From: Vibrio tapetis subsp. tapetis
Lineage (GTDB): Bacteria > Pseudomonadota > Gammaproteobacteria > Enterobacterales > Vibrionaceae
DNA length: 64,000 bases
NCBI RefSeq assembly: GCF_900233005.1
Contig: NZ_LT960612.1
Span: forward strand, 1,116,001 to 1,180,000
Reading direction: 5' to 3'
The notes under the pieces were generated by a model. It was not told the DNA's origin. It saw nothing but the letters and a program-made list of their open reading frames with translations, and searched no databases. How positions within the stretch are numbered: the first letter of the stretch is position 1; the number at the start of each line of letters is the position of its first letter. Made by a program: the position numbers and the translations under genes. Below are positions 9,504 to 16,874 of the stretch, one piece after another.

Positions 9504-10415
9504 TTAGATATAGACAGACGGAATGACAAGGTCTTTGATTCCTTGTTGTTTGAACTTCGTCACTAGGCTTTGCATGTCACTTTGAGCACAGTTCAGCCAG
9601 CTTTTAGCTTGCCCAACAACCGCATGATTGCTGTATGCATTGATTTTAATTCTGGGTAATGGGCTTAAGGTTTTCAAGTATTGGCTTAGTGCGCTGGCAT
9701 GTAGTTCGAAGTCTGATTTTCCCGGCACATGGAGCAAACGTATTTCATGGAGCTTATTGTGTTCGTTTAACAAAGTTATCGACTGGAATACTCGATGGTT
9801 ATTGCGGTTGGTTAGCCATAAGTGAGTTTCTGGTTGCCATGACTTTATGTCGATCATCGCACCATCCATGACTGGAATTAACGCTTGCCACCCATTAACG
9901 CCTAAGCTGCCATTGCTGTCTACAAAACAGGTTAAGTGTTTGAGTTGTTTGTCGCCTTTAATGGCTCGGAAGAACTCGATGATGAACTTGAGTTGTAAGG
10001 TGGACTCGCCGCCTGTCATGGTGATGCCGGATAAAAATAGATGGTTTTGCCGAACAACCTCAAGCAATTCGTCAACGCTGTATCGCTCAGTTTTAGGGCT
10101 AGATTGAAAGCGGCAAGTTGCAATGCATTGGTCACATTGAATGCAACGCGCTTCGTTCCAAGTAATGGTTGGTTTCTTTAAGGGCTTCGTTTCGTGTTTT
10201 ACCCAACTAATCGCATTGGTCGGGCAGGTGTCCATGCATTCCCCGCAATGATTACAGTGATTAATGGTGCTAGGGTTATGACAAGTTTTGCAGTCGTAAT
10301 TACATCCTTGTAAGAATATGACCAGCCAGTTTCCCGGCCCGTCTACACAAGAGAACGGCAGTATTTTACTTACTACCGCTTCTGTTGTTCGCCGTGCAGT
10401 ATTTGTTGCGGGCAT
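9504..10415 (-). CDS. yjjW: YjjW-like glycyl-radical-enzyme activating protein (radical SAM)
   Basis: A 303-aa radical S-adenosylmethionine protein predicted to install the glycyl radical on YjjI. The radical-SAM cluster motif CNYDCKTC (Cx3Cx2C) lies near residues 38-45. It is followed directly by two ferredoxin-like 4Fe-4S motifs (CNHCGECMDTCP and CIQCDQCIATC), an arrangement typical of activases with an inserted dicluster domain. TMTGGEST is the SAM-binding GGE motif. The start lies 6 bp after the yjjI stop, so the two are one operon. The physiological substrate of YjjI is not established, so the role stays at activase for the partner enzyme. It should act in the cytoplasm under anaerobic conditions. 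Confidence 0.88.
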   Translation of the reverse strand: MPATNTARRTTEAVVSKILPFSCVDGPGNWLVIFLQGCNYDCKTCHNPSTINHCNHCGECMDTCPTNAISWVKHETKPLKKPTITWNEARCIQCDQCIATCRFQSSPKTERYSVDELLEVVRQNHLFLSGITMTGGESTLQLKFIIEFFRAIKGDKQLKHLTCFVDSNGSLGVNGWQALIPVMDGAMIDIKSWQPETHLWLTNRNNHRVFQSITLLNEHNKLHEIRLLHVPGKSDFELHASALSQYLKTLSPLPRIKINAYSNHAVVGQAKSWLNCAQSDMQSLVTKFKQQGIKDLVIPSVYI

Positions 10416-10421
10416 ACCTGC

Positions 10422-11987
10422 TTAGCTCACTCTGTTTACAGTAAGCGAGTGGTGCCCTTTGAGTGCTTGATAAGGTGTATGTTCATTGCTTATCACTCTT
10501 GGTGCTCGATTCAATATTCCCGTATTTTGCGCCGCTTCTGCTGCTAAACCAGTCGTGTTCACTCTGGAACCCTTCTCTTTAAATGCCTTGATATCTGACA
10601 ATTTGACCATGTAACCGGTAACGCGAACCAAGTCGTTAGAATGGACGTTGGCCGTGAACTCTCGCATGCCAAGCGCTAAGCTGCCTTTGCAAATTTGATA
10701 CATGGCTTCAGGGTTATCTTTGACGGTTTCATCGATGGTTAGGATGTCGCTGATCCCTGATGTGTAATACTGGTGGTGAGGTGCAACTGCTTTTAGGTGA
10801 GTAATAGGGTCCGGTTCTTGGCCGTAACGGATACGTACCCCTGGAGTGACTTCGTGATCTAAGCTGATCCCCCCTTGTGCATGTAGCAGCGCTCTACCGT
10901 TATAACCGTGAGTGACTGGGGTGTTTATTACAATATCACTCAATGCAGCAGAAATGCGATAGCTGAGCTGGTTGGCTACTTCGTTGCTGCCATACGTCAC
11001 CTTAATGCCTTCTTTTTCAAGCAGCAGCTCAACCGCTTCTGCCATACCGTAAATACCAAACATAGGTGCAAATCGTTTTTCTTCAACGAGTGACTCGTGC
11101 ACTAAGAAGCTGCTAAAAAAATTGGATTGTTCATGCAGGAATTGAGTTCTGGCCTCGATCAGCTGAAATGCTAAGTGACTAAAATGCGGTAAAGACTTTT
11201 CAAAAAACTGGCTAATGCTCTCAGAGGACTGCGCTACTTTTTTTAGGTTCATTCGTACCAACGTATTAGCACCCCCCGCTAAAGGCAGAGAGTTGTAACA
11301 GCTCACGATACCAAAGCCTTTATCATCAAATGCCTTTGCATGAATAGGGAAGTTGGCGATATGAGGTTTGCCCGTTAGGCAAATATTGTTATTGGCTACA
11401 CGGAGGAGATCATCTGGTGTTTGCTCAGGGTCGTACATAAACGTTAGATTCGGAGCAATTTGCTTCAACTCAGCATCTATCGCTAAGATAGTTCTACAAA
11501 TAATGTTATCGGTTGGGCCTATGTTTACATGCATAAATGCGTCCGGGAGAGTGCGATCCAGCATTATCCAAAACAATTTTAGTTTTTTGTAAATCTGGTT
11601 TGCATCTAAGTCATTTACATAAGGCAGTAGTACGTCATCCAGTTGACCCAGATAAACAGGAATATTGGTTACGGAAGGTACGTGGTGATAGAGAATGGTC
11701 AGCGCATTGAGTGCTTCGTCTAAATCACGAGCAGGTTCTAGCTCTAAATATTCAGACCCTTGTTGAAGAAATTTGGCGTAGTCTGGCAATACGTAACGAG
11801 GTTTGAATGGTGCATTGCCTTCAAACATATCGCAGATGATGCCCGCATCCATAGCGGCTCTTACGTATTTAGACAGCGGGACGTAGGGCATGGCCGCATC
11901 GGCTTCCTGCGCAAGATGGTTGCTTTTTTGTTTGGCAGAAAGCGTAGGGTTTGTTGCAATATCGAGTAGTGATTTTGGTAGCGTCAT
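10422..11987 (-). CDS. yjjI: YjjI-family glycyl radical enzyme (DUF3029)
   Basis: A 521-aa protein of the YjjI family. The start at 11987 (MTLPKSLLDIAT) is chosen over an upstream in-frame extension of 55 codons, because that extension is low-complexity and a yjjI relic elsewhere in this window starts the same way. The C-terminal glycyl-radical loop RVTGYMVKL carries the Gly that becomes the radical; the candidate active-site Cys lies in the central barrel (GFGIVSCYN). It needs the adjacent YjjW activase. The enzyme is oxygen-sensitive and presumably anaerobic. Its substrate is not known for the family. A 7-7-7 inverted repeat lies 127-147 bp upstream. Confidence 0.87.
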   Translation of the reverse strand: MTLPKSLLDIATNPTLSAKQKSNHLAQEADAAMPYVPLSKYVRAAMDAGIICDMFEGNAPFKPRYVLPDYAKFLQQGSEYLELEPARDLDEALNALTILYHHVPSVTNIPVYLGQLDDVLLPYVNDLDANQIYKKLKLFWIMLDRTLPDAFMHVNIGPTDNIICRTILAIDAELKQIAPNLTFMYDPEQTPDDLLRVANNNICLTGKPHIANFPIHAKAFDDKGFGIVSCYNSLPLAGGANTLVRMNLKKVAQSSESISQFFEKSLPHFSHLAFQLIEARTQFLHEQSNFFSSFLVHESLVEEKRFAPMFGIYGMAEAVELLLEKEGIKVTYGSNEVANQLSYRISAALSDIVINTPVTHGYNGRALLHAQGGISLDHEVTPGVRIRYGQEPDPITHLKAVAPHHQYYTSGISDILTIDETVKDNPEAMYQICKGSLALGMREFTANVHSNDLVRVTGYMVKLSDIKAFKEKGSRVNTTGLAAEAAQNTGILNRAPRVISNEHTPYQALKGHHSLTVNRVS

Positions 11988-12113
11988 GGTTATTATCCAT
12001 ATAACTTTTATGGATAAGAGAGTACAAGGTATAGTGTATTTCCAAAAGTGAAAAACAAAGAAAGCGCTTTGTCGTTTATGGAAAACCGTATGGGAGGGTT
12101 GGGTGGTAACGAC

Positions 12114-12134
12114 AACTTGTGATTGGTACAAGTT
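12114..12134. promoter_or_regulatory. Inverted repeat upstream of yjjI
   Basis: AACTTGT (12114-12120), a 7-bp spacer, then ACAAGTT (12128-12134) form a perfect 7-bp-arm palindrome in the leader region of the yjjIW operon. It looks like a dimeric-regulator operator. It does not match the FNR consensus. Confidence 0.45.
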
Positions 12135-12252
12135 ATGCGAATACGGCAACAAGAGTAAAAAGGCCCGTCAGAAAAGTCATCGGGGCGTTCAAATAGAAGA
12201 ATTAAACTCAATTACATTGGTCTAATGAAGGCTCGAATGCCTAGCTTTGTGA

Positions 12253-12864
12253 CTAGAATCGATAGTTAATGCCAGCGTAGACTTGCTTAATATCTAATCC
12301 TAGATCTACCTTCTCATTGACAATTTCGGTCATATCATAAACAGGTTTGGTATATTCCCAGTTAAGGCGTACTGAAAGATTGTTCGTAAAAAGATATTCC
12401 GCCCCTAGACCAAAAGCTGTGGAGAATGTACTGACATCGACGGCCATAGAGCCGTTGTCGTTAGAGCCAGTAGCATTGACAAAACTGTATCCTACACCCG
12501 CCTTAGCGAAGATATTAAATTTATCGTAAAGCGGGAACATAACTTTTGGTTGAAGGCTAATGTATTTTATTGAATTGATAGAGGCTTTGTTACCATCGCC
12601 GAGATCCACTCTAATTGTGCCAATATTGCCTGCAACCACTTCTGTGCCAAAGTATCGGCTAAAGTTATAGCCAGCGTAAGCTCGTATAGCCATTGAATTT
12701 TGGTCTAGAGCCAATTTTCTGCTTTCCTCTAGAGTACTAACCTCTACGTCACCAAAGGATGCTTGCCCTGCGCCGAAACCGACATAGCCTTCAGCAACAG
12801 CTGAACCAGATATAATGCTCATTGCCACTGTTGCCAATTTGAGGATGTTTTTGTCTAATTTCAT
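12253..12864 (-). CDS. OmpA-like/porin-family outer-membrane beta-barrel protein
   Basis: A 203-aa protein with a signal peptide (cut after GSAVA) followed by alternating amphipathic strands ending in the C-terminal YAGINYRF. The terminal aromatic residue is what BamA recognises in barrel proteins. The predicted fold is an 8-stranded OmpX/OmpA-type barrel (pattern: GYVGFGAGQASFGDV, AYAGYNFSRYFGTEV, GLGAEYLFTNNLSVRLNWEY). It has no periplasmic OmpA domain. A CRP-like site lies about 50-65 bp upstream of the start, suggesting carbon-source control. The function is unknown beyond a small outer-membrane barrel. Confidence 0.8.
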   Translation of the reverse strand: MKLDKNILKLATVAMSIISGSAVAEGYVGFGAGQASFGDVEVSTLEESRKLALDQNSMAIRAYAGYNFSRYFGTEVVAGNIGTIRVDLGDGNKASINSIKYISLQPKVMFPLYDKFNIFAKAGVGYSFVNATGSNDNGSMAVDVSTFSTAFGLGAEYLFTNNLSVRLNWEYTKPVYDMTEIVNEKVDLGLDIKQVYAGINYRF

Positions 12865-12912
12865 ATTACCGCTTCTCCGTTAAATATGTGCTTCAAGAAC
12901 GGATGGTATTAT

Positions 12913-12928
12913 GGTGATAAAGATCACA
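12913..12928. promoter_or_regulatory. CRP-like binding site
   Basis: GGTGATAAAGATCACA matches the CRP consensus TGTGA-N6-TCACA at 9 of 10 conserved positions. It is centred about 56 bp upstream of the barrel-protein start codon, a plausible activating position. Confidence 0.6.
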
Positions 12929-12966
12929 TTTAACAGGAACAGCTTTGCATGAGTTTTTCCCTATTT

Positions 12967-14673
12967 CTATAAAAAATAATGCGGGGTTGTTTGGAATAGC
13001 CTTGTGTGTGATGTGATAATTTCTTTGCTTTCTTGTACCCATAACTTTTCAAAGGAATTGTATCCCCTTGAATTGAAATAAACGCCATTTAGGTCGGTGT
13101 TGCTATTTTGAAAGTTAATACCGAGAAAAAGTGGAGTATAAAGGTGCTTTTCGGTTAATTTTTGTTCAATTTCTAGCATTTTTTTATCAGGGGAATTGGA
13201 TTCTGCTGCATTGCTTATGTTGTGGAGGTAGCTTTTAAACTGATCATCGTTATATAGAAAGCGAGGGCATGAGGAGGTAATAAGCCATTCATAGTAACCG
13301 TAACTTTTGGGTTGTTCTATTACTTCTTCAATTAATAAAAGGTCTGCGTGATCTTTTACCGAACGGGGGTTACTGACGTCTTTAAGCTCAATTGATTGAA
13401 CTTCTACCCCAGTTAATTGAATTTGTTGTTTAACCCAGCGGGAAAGTTGAAGAAGATAATCCATTGTCCATTTTGGCTCTGCAATAACAACCTGTCCGTT
13501 TAGGCGTGGAGGTTCCACACTGTTAAATTTAGATTGGTTTTCTGTCAATGACATGCCATTTACGGGTGTACCAAGGGTAAAACTGCTTCTAGAGTCCGAT
13601 AGATATTGCAGTAGTACTTTCAGTGAGTCATGTGTTATTTGACTTTTTATTCGGTGCTGGCCACAGATATAAGAAAAGCTGTTGATCTGCTGGTTTCCAT
13701 GCGTCGTTGAAGCTTGTGGCTTGCGGTCAGATGGCTGGCTTTGTTTGTGATCAAGAGTCAGCCTATTTAGGATGGCTGTTTGCCCAAAATAGCTGCCGTG
13801 TTTTTCTAAAACAATTTTATTCTTAGCCCAATCGTTAACTTTAAAGGGGCCTGTACCTACATTAACACGATATCCAGAACTGAATTTTTTCTCTTCCGGA
13901 AGAGCAATACCCGAGCAGGGTACGGTTAATGCGTAAGGGAATAGTGGATTGGGCTGATTTAGCTCGATTAAAATAGAGTTGTTACAACCTAGCGTCATTT
14001 GTTTTATTTGGCTGAATAGATACTGCACCGGCCCTTTTACCTGCCGAGTATTATCCAAACTAGCAATAACATCTAACGTACTTAGCCGCTGCCCAGTGTG
14101 CGTATTGATGTCTCTTCTGATCCAAAGTTGTAGCACTTTACCGTCAAATGCCCAGTCGTGTGCGAGTCTTGGTTGTAGGGAACTATTAGCGTTTTTGGCT
14201 AATAATGTATCGTAAATGCTGCGAATGATTTGTAGCTCTGAGTGACGAAAAGCAGTTAGCGGATTTAGAGTGTTGATTTTGGGGTAATCGGTGATAAACA
14301 GGCTTTCATAGGGGCTCCCTGAATGGTTATTAGCTTCAGTTGCCAATGAAAGTGCTTCGAGTGCTGTTTGTTGATATCGTTCTAGTAATTTAACGATCAA
14401 GTGTGTTCTGTTCGCAGAGAGCTCTTCCTGCATAGTTTGCATAAGAGCGTCACGTAGTGAGACATTTAGGCTGAGGGAACTGGTTTTGCTTCGGCCAACT
14501 GAGGGAGACCATGTAACCCAATTTATTTCTGTTAATTTACGCATGATATTTGAGATATTTCTGCGAGAGCACATCAATATTTCTTCTAGCAAATCAAGTG
14601 TAGTCTCGTGTGGGGTATTAATGCTGTATTTTGAGGTGAGTAGCTTAATTCGGCGTAGGTTTAATTCGTTCAT
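12967..14673 (-). CDS. SgrR-family transcriptional regulator with a solute-binding-protein domain
   Basis: A 568-aa protein starting at ATG 14673 (MNELNLRRIKLL). The N-terminal winged-helix domain (about residues 1-115) contains LLEEILMCSRRNISNIMRKL followed by INWVTWSPSVGRSKTSSL, closely resembling the SgrR DNA-binding domain. From about residue 150 it has an SBP_bac_5-like domain (INTLNPLTAFRHSELQIIRSIYDTLL, then VGTGPFKV). This architecture is known from SgrR, which senses sugar-phosphate stress in enterobacteria. Vibrios carry several such paralogs with unknown ligands, so the specific signal is not assigned. Confidence 0.82.
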   Translation of the reverse strand: MNELNLRRIKLLTSKYSINTPHETTLDLLEEILMCSRRNISNIMRKLTEINWVTWSPSVGRSKTSSLSLNVSLRDALMQTMQEELSANRTHLIVKLLERYQQTALEALSLATEANNHSGSPYESLFITDYPKINTLNPLTAFRHSELQIIRSIYDTLLAKNANSSLQPRLAHDWAFDGKVLQLWIRRDINTHTGQRLSTLDVIASLDNTRQVKGPVQYLFSQIKQMTLGCNNSILIELNQPNPLFPYALTVPCSGIALPEEKKFSSGYRVNVGTGPFKVNDWAKNKIVLEKHGSYFGQTAILNRLTLDHKQSQPSDRKPQASTTHGNQQINSFSYICGQHRIKSQITHDSLKVLLQYLSDSRSSFTLGTPVNGMSLTENQSKFNSVEPPRLNGQVVIAEPKWTMDYLLQLSRWVKQQIQLTGVEVQSIELKDVSNPRSVKDHADLLLIEEVIEQPKSYGYYEWLITSSCPRFLYNDDQFKSYLHNISNAAESNSPDKKMLEIEQKLTEKHLYTPLFLGINFQNSNTDLNGVYFNSRGYNSFEKLWVQESKEIITSHTRLFQTTPHYFL

Positions 14674-14905
14674 GATGTGACAGTAGTACGGGTTGTGGGC
14701 GCAAGAAGCTATCATTTGTAATATTTTGTTGCAATAGCATAGGTTATAAGTCTTATATGGCTTCTGTTCATTTATAAATACACTTAATCAGAAGAGTGAT
14801 TTTATCAGTTGAATTTACAGAGAAAAGCTCCGTCAGTGAGAAAGTACGGGGCGAAATAAATATAGAAACTATCAGCAGGACTAGGTAACGCCAGTTGATA
14901 GCCTA

Positions 14906-15022
14906 TTAAGCAATCAGTTCTTGTGCTGTTTTATCAATCTTTACATTTGTACAACCAAACACTTTGAATGGCTCGCCAGCTGGACTGGTTCGCTAAACGG
15001 TGTCATGCCGATGATCTTGCCA
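14906..15022 (-). pseudogene. Relic of the 3' end of a second transketolase gene
   Basis: On the minus strand this stretch reads GKIIGMTPF, then after one lost base AGEPFKVFGC...DKTAQELIA and a stop. It aligns with the end of the intact transketolase in this window ([23 protein letters not shown]...TAKELLS), but with enough differences to come from a different tkt paralog. It is too short and frame-broken to be functional. It joins directly to a relic of yjjI at a shared GGATGG/GGTGG sequence, so it formed by deletion between two genes. Confidence 0.75.
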
Positions 15023-15208
15023 TCCAGTTTACCCAGATAAACAGGAATATTCGTTACGGAAGGTACGCGGTGATAAATAATGATTAGAGCACCAGATCAC
15101 GACTTCCGGCCTGATGTCATGTTGAAAGCTGCTATTCGATTTAAGAGTGAGCAGATAGGGTTTGATTGCAGGCCTTGCTGAAGGAAAGTCGTAACAGCGT
15201 AATGGTTA
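15022..15208 (-). pseudogene. Relic of an internal segment of a second yjjI gene
   Basis: The stretch ACCCAGATAAACAGG through TTACGGAAGGTACG (about 15030-15072) is nearly identical to part of the intact yjjI gene around 11645-11690, encoding about residues 100-115. Weaker similarity with deletions continues to about 15208, matching yjjI codons near 68-100. All frames are broken. Together with the 16532-16579 piece it shows that a second yjjI-like gene once stood here. Confidence 0.7.
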
Positions 15209-15244
15209 TGGCAATTCTATGAATCAGCTTTTTTGAGTACAATT

Positions 15245-15256
15245 TACACAAGTGTA
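15245..15256. promoter_or_regulatory. Candidate operator of the RES/Xre module
   Basis: The palindrome TACAC-AA-GTGTA lies 44-55 bp upstream of the antitoxin start, close to a possible -10 element (TATAGT). Antitoxins of this class usually repress their own operon through such a palindrome. Confidence 0.45.
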
Positions 15257-15299
15257 TATGTGGACTATTATAGTGATATCATCCTCACGAGGACTTGTC

Positions 15300-15701
15300 A
15301 TGAGTTTAGCAAGCGAGCGTAAGATTACTTCAAAGGCTATGTCAGTAGCCGGATTCAGAACTGCTGACAATATACTATCGATTTGGGGCTGTTCTGCGCA
15401 ACAATGCCAGAATGTAATGAAGGTCTCAAAATCGTCTTACCACAAGTTTAAGGCCACTCCCGAATCAGCAAACCTTAGTGATGATCAGTTAGAACGGGTG
15501 AGCTACATTCTGAATATTCATCAAGCATTGCGTATCGTGTTCAGTAATCCATCAAATGTGAGTGGGTTTATGAACATGAAAAACAACAACGATTTCTTTG
15601 CTGGTCGAACTCCTCTAGAGATCATTAACTCAGGCACCTTTGGCGATCTCTACGAAGTAGCCAAGCGTATCGATGCTCTCAGAGGTGGTTTATGGGCATG
15701 A
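15300..15701 (+). CDS. Xre/MbcA/ParS-type antitoxin (DUF2384)
   Basis: A 133-aa antitoxin. The start at 15300 has an AGGAC ribosome-binding site; the open frame extends 16 codons further upstream without one. The N-terminal half is a helix-turn-helix of the Xre type. The C-terminal half is the MbcA/ParS domain, with FFAGRTPLEIINSGTFGDLYEVAKRIDALRGG the characteristic end (split here as FFAGRTPLEIINSG and DLYEVAKRIDAL). It forms a tight complex with RES toxins and neutralises them. Its stop overlaps the toxin start in an ATGA arrangement, giving translational coupling. The pair sits inside relics of yjjI, indicating horizontal acquisition. Confidence 0.88.
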   Translation: MSLASERKITSKAMSVAGFRTADNILSIWGCSAQQCQNVMKVSKSSYHKFKATPESANLSDDQLERVSYILNIHQALRIVFSNPSNVSGFMNMKNNNDFFAGRTPLEIINSGTFGDLYEVAKRIDALRGGLWA

Positions 15702-16369
15702 GTGATCGTACTCTGCAAGGTTACCGCCTAATTAACACGAAGTACCCACCTATCGCATTATTTGACGATGTTGCCAGTTCTGAGGATTTCGAGGTTTTAT
15801 ATGCACTGCAAGCATTAACTAATCCCCGGTTAAAGGATGAAGTCGGGGATTTAGCGTTAATTGACTCAAAAGAAATTCCGTATAACTGCACTCGAAATAG
15901 GAGTTATGCGGTTGCGCCGTTTACTCATATAAACCCAAAGGGAGGTCGATTTAATGATGGTTTCTTCGGAGCTCTATATATTGCTTCCAATGAAGAAACT
16001 GCAGCCATGGAAGTAAAGCATCACCAGCAAAGGTATTGGATGAATGTTGAGGGGTTGGAATATGATAGGTTTCTATTTCGCGGTCTAAAGGTTACCTCGT
16101 CGCCTGACTCGCTACATGTTGTCACTCATGATGACAACGACATTCTCGACCCTAATATCTATAGCGCTTCTCAGCAATTGGCCCGTGATGTTAAAAAGAG
16201 AGGTATACAAGGAGTGCAGTATCCTTCGGTAAGATCGGACAAGGGAACCTGTTGGGCGCTATTCACTCCAAAACCTGTATTGGACATTGTGCAATGCTAT
16301 TTACTTGAAATGATATGGGACGGCTCAAGTGTCTCTGAAGTGAATAAAGTGAGTAAAGTAAATTTATAA
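15698..16369 (+). CDS. RES-domain toxin (NAD+-depleting family)
   Basis: A 223-aa RES toxin (an ATG at 15692 is an alternative start). The RES domain shows GGRFNDGFFGALYIASNEET, with the conserved Arg near the start, EETAAMEVKHH with the conserved Glu, and a downstream Ser segment (SVRSDKGTCWALF). RES toxins paired with Xre/MbcA/ParS antitoxins have been shown to degrade NAD+; by family this one should arrest growth when freed from its antitoxin. It overlaps the antitoxin gene by 4 bp. No frame damage is seen, so the module looks active. Confidence 0.88.
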   Translation: MSDRTLQGYRLINTKYPPIALFDDVASSEDFEVLYALQALTNPRLKDEVGDLALIDSKEIPYNCTRNRSYAVAPFTHINPKGGRFNDGFFGALYIASNEETAAMEVKHHQQRYWMNVEGLEYDRFLFRGLKVTSSPDSLHVVTHDDNDILDPNIYSASQQLARDVKKRGIQGVQYPSVRSDKGTCWALFTPKPVLDIVQCYLLEMIWDGSSVSEVNKVSKVNL

Positions 16370-16531
16370 TGCCAACCCAACCTAGGCCTACATCAATCGG
16401 GTGCGGACTCGTTTTCGATTTCTAGCTCCTTAGGCTAGTCGTCGTTTAGCTTAGCGTTTTCAATCGCGATATCTTCTGATTTAATTCTAGAGGAAATGTT
16501 TGACTCAGCGTCAAAAATCACTGATGTGGAT

Positions 16532-16579
16532 CAGTAGAGGATCGGTCGCAATATTAAACAGTTTATTAGGTAAGGTCAT
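16532..16579 (-). pseudogene. Relic of the 5' end of a second yjjI gene
   Basis: From ATG 16579 leftward the frame reads MTLPNKLFNIATDPLL before losing similarity and reaching a stop. The intact YjjI starts MTLPKSLLDIATNPTL. With the internal yjjI relic at 15022-15208, the two pieces have the same orientation and correct order, with the RES/Xre pair lying between them. Confidence 0.65.
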
Positions 16580-16661
16580 GGATTTTTTCCATATCATTTT
16601 ATAGGTAATAGCTTATCGTAGGATAGTCTTTCTAAAAAATACAAATAAATCTGGCGAGGAT

Positions 16662-16686
16662 GCCTGATAGATGTAGGTTATCAGGC
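16662..16686. repeat. Inverted repeat GCCTGATA...TATCAGGC
   Basis: Eight-bp perfect arms (16662-16669 and 16679-16686) are separated by 9 nt. It lies about 290 bp after the toxin gene. It may be a terminator remnant; no T tract follows. Confidence 0.4.
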
Positions 16687-16874
16687 CGGAATGCTATTAA
16701 ATAGTAAAAGTTAGAAATTAACAATTATAGGCTCATAAAGATAACTTATATGATATGAAACATAAGTTTTATTTATACTCTCAGTAAAAAAGTTAATTGG
16801 TCGGTATAAAGCATCATTGATAAAGTCCTTTTTTTCAACTAATGAATTTCTTATTAATTTAGGTCATTCAGATA

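Larger units (their letters stand above)
16370..16874. other. Noncoding stretch with a yjjI 5' relic and inverted repeat
   Basis: No intact gene. It holds the yjjI start relic at 16532-16579 and an inverted repeat at 16662-16686. On the minus strand around 16400-16510 there is a degraded open stretch reading NISSRIKSEDIAIENAKLNDD interrupted by stops, source unknown. The last 200 bp are A/T-rich and probably hold the metalloprotease promoter. Confidence 0.6.

Noticed and set aside
11988..12152. 55-codon N-terminal extension of YjjI
   Set aside because: Not protein-like, and the yjjI relic at 16579 begins at the equivalent of 11987.
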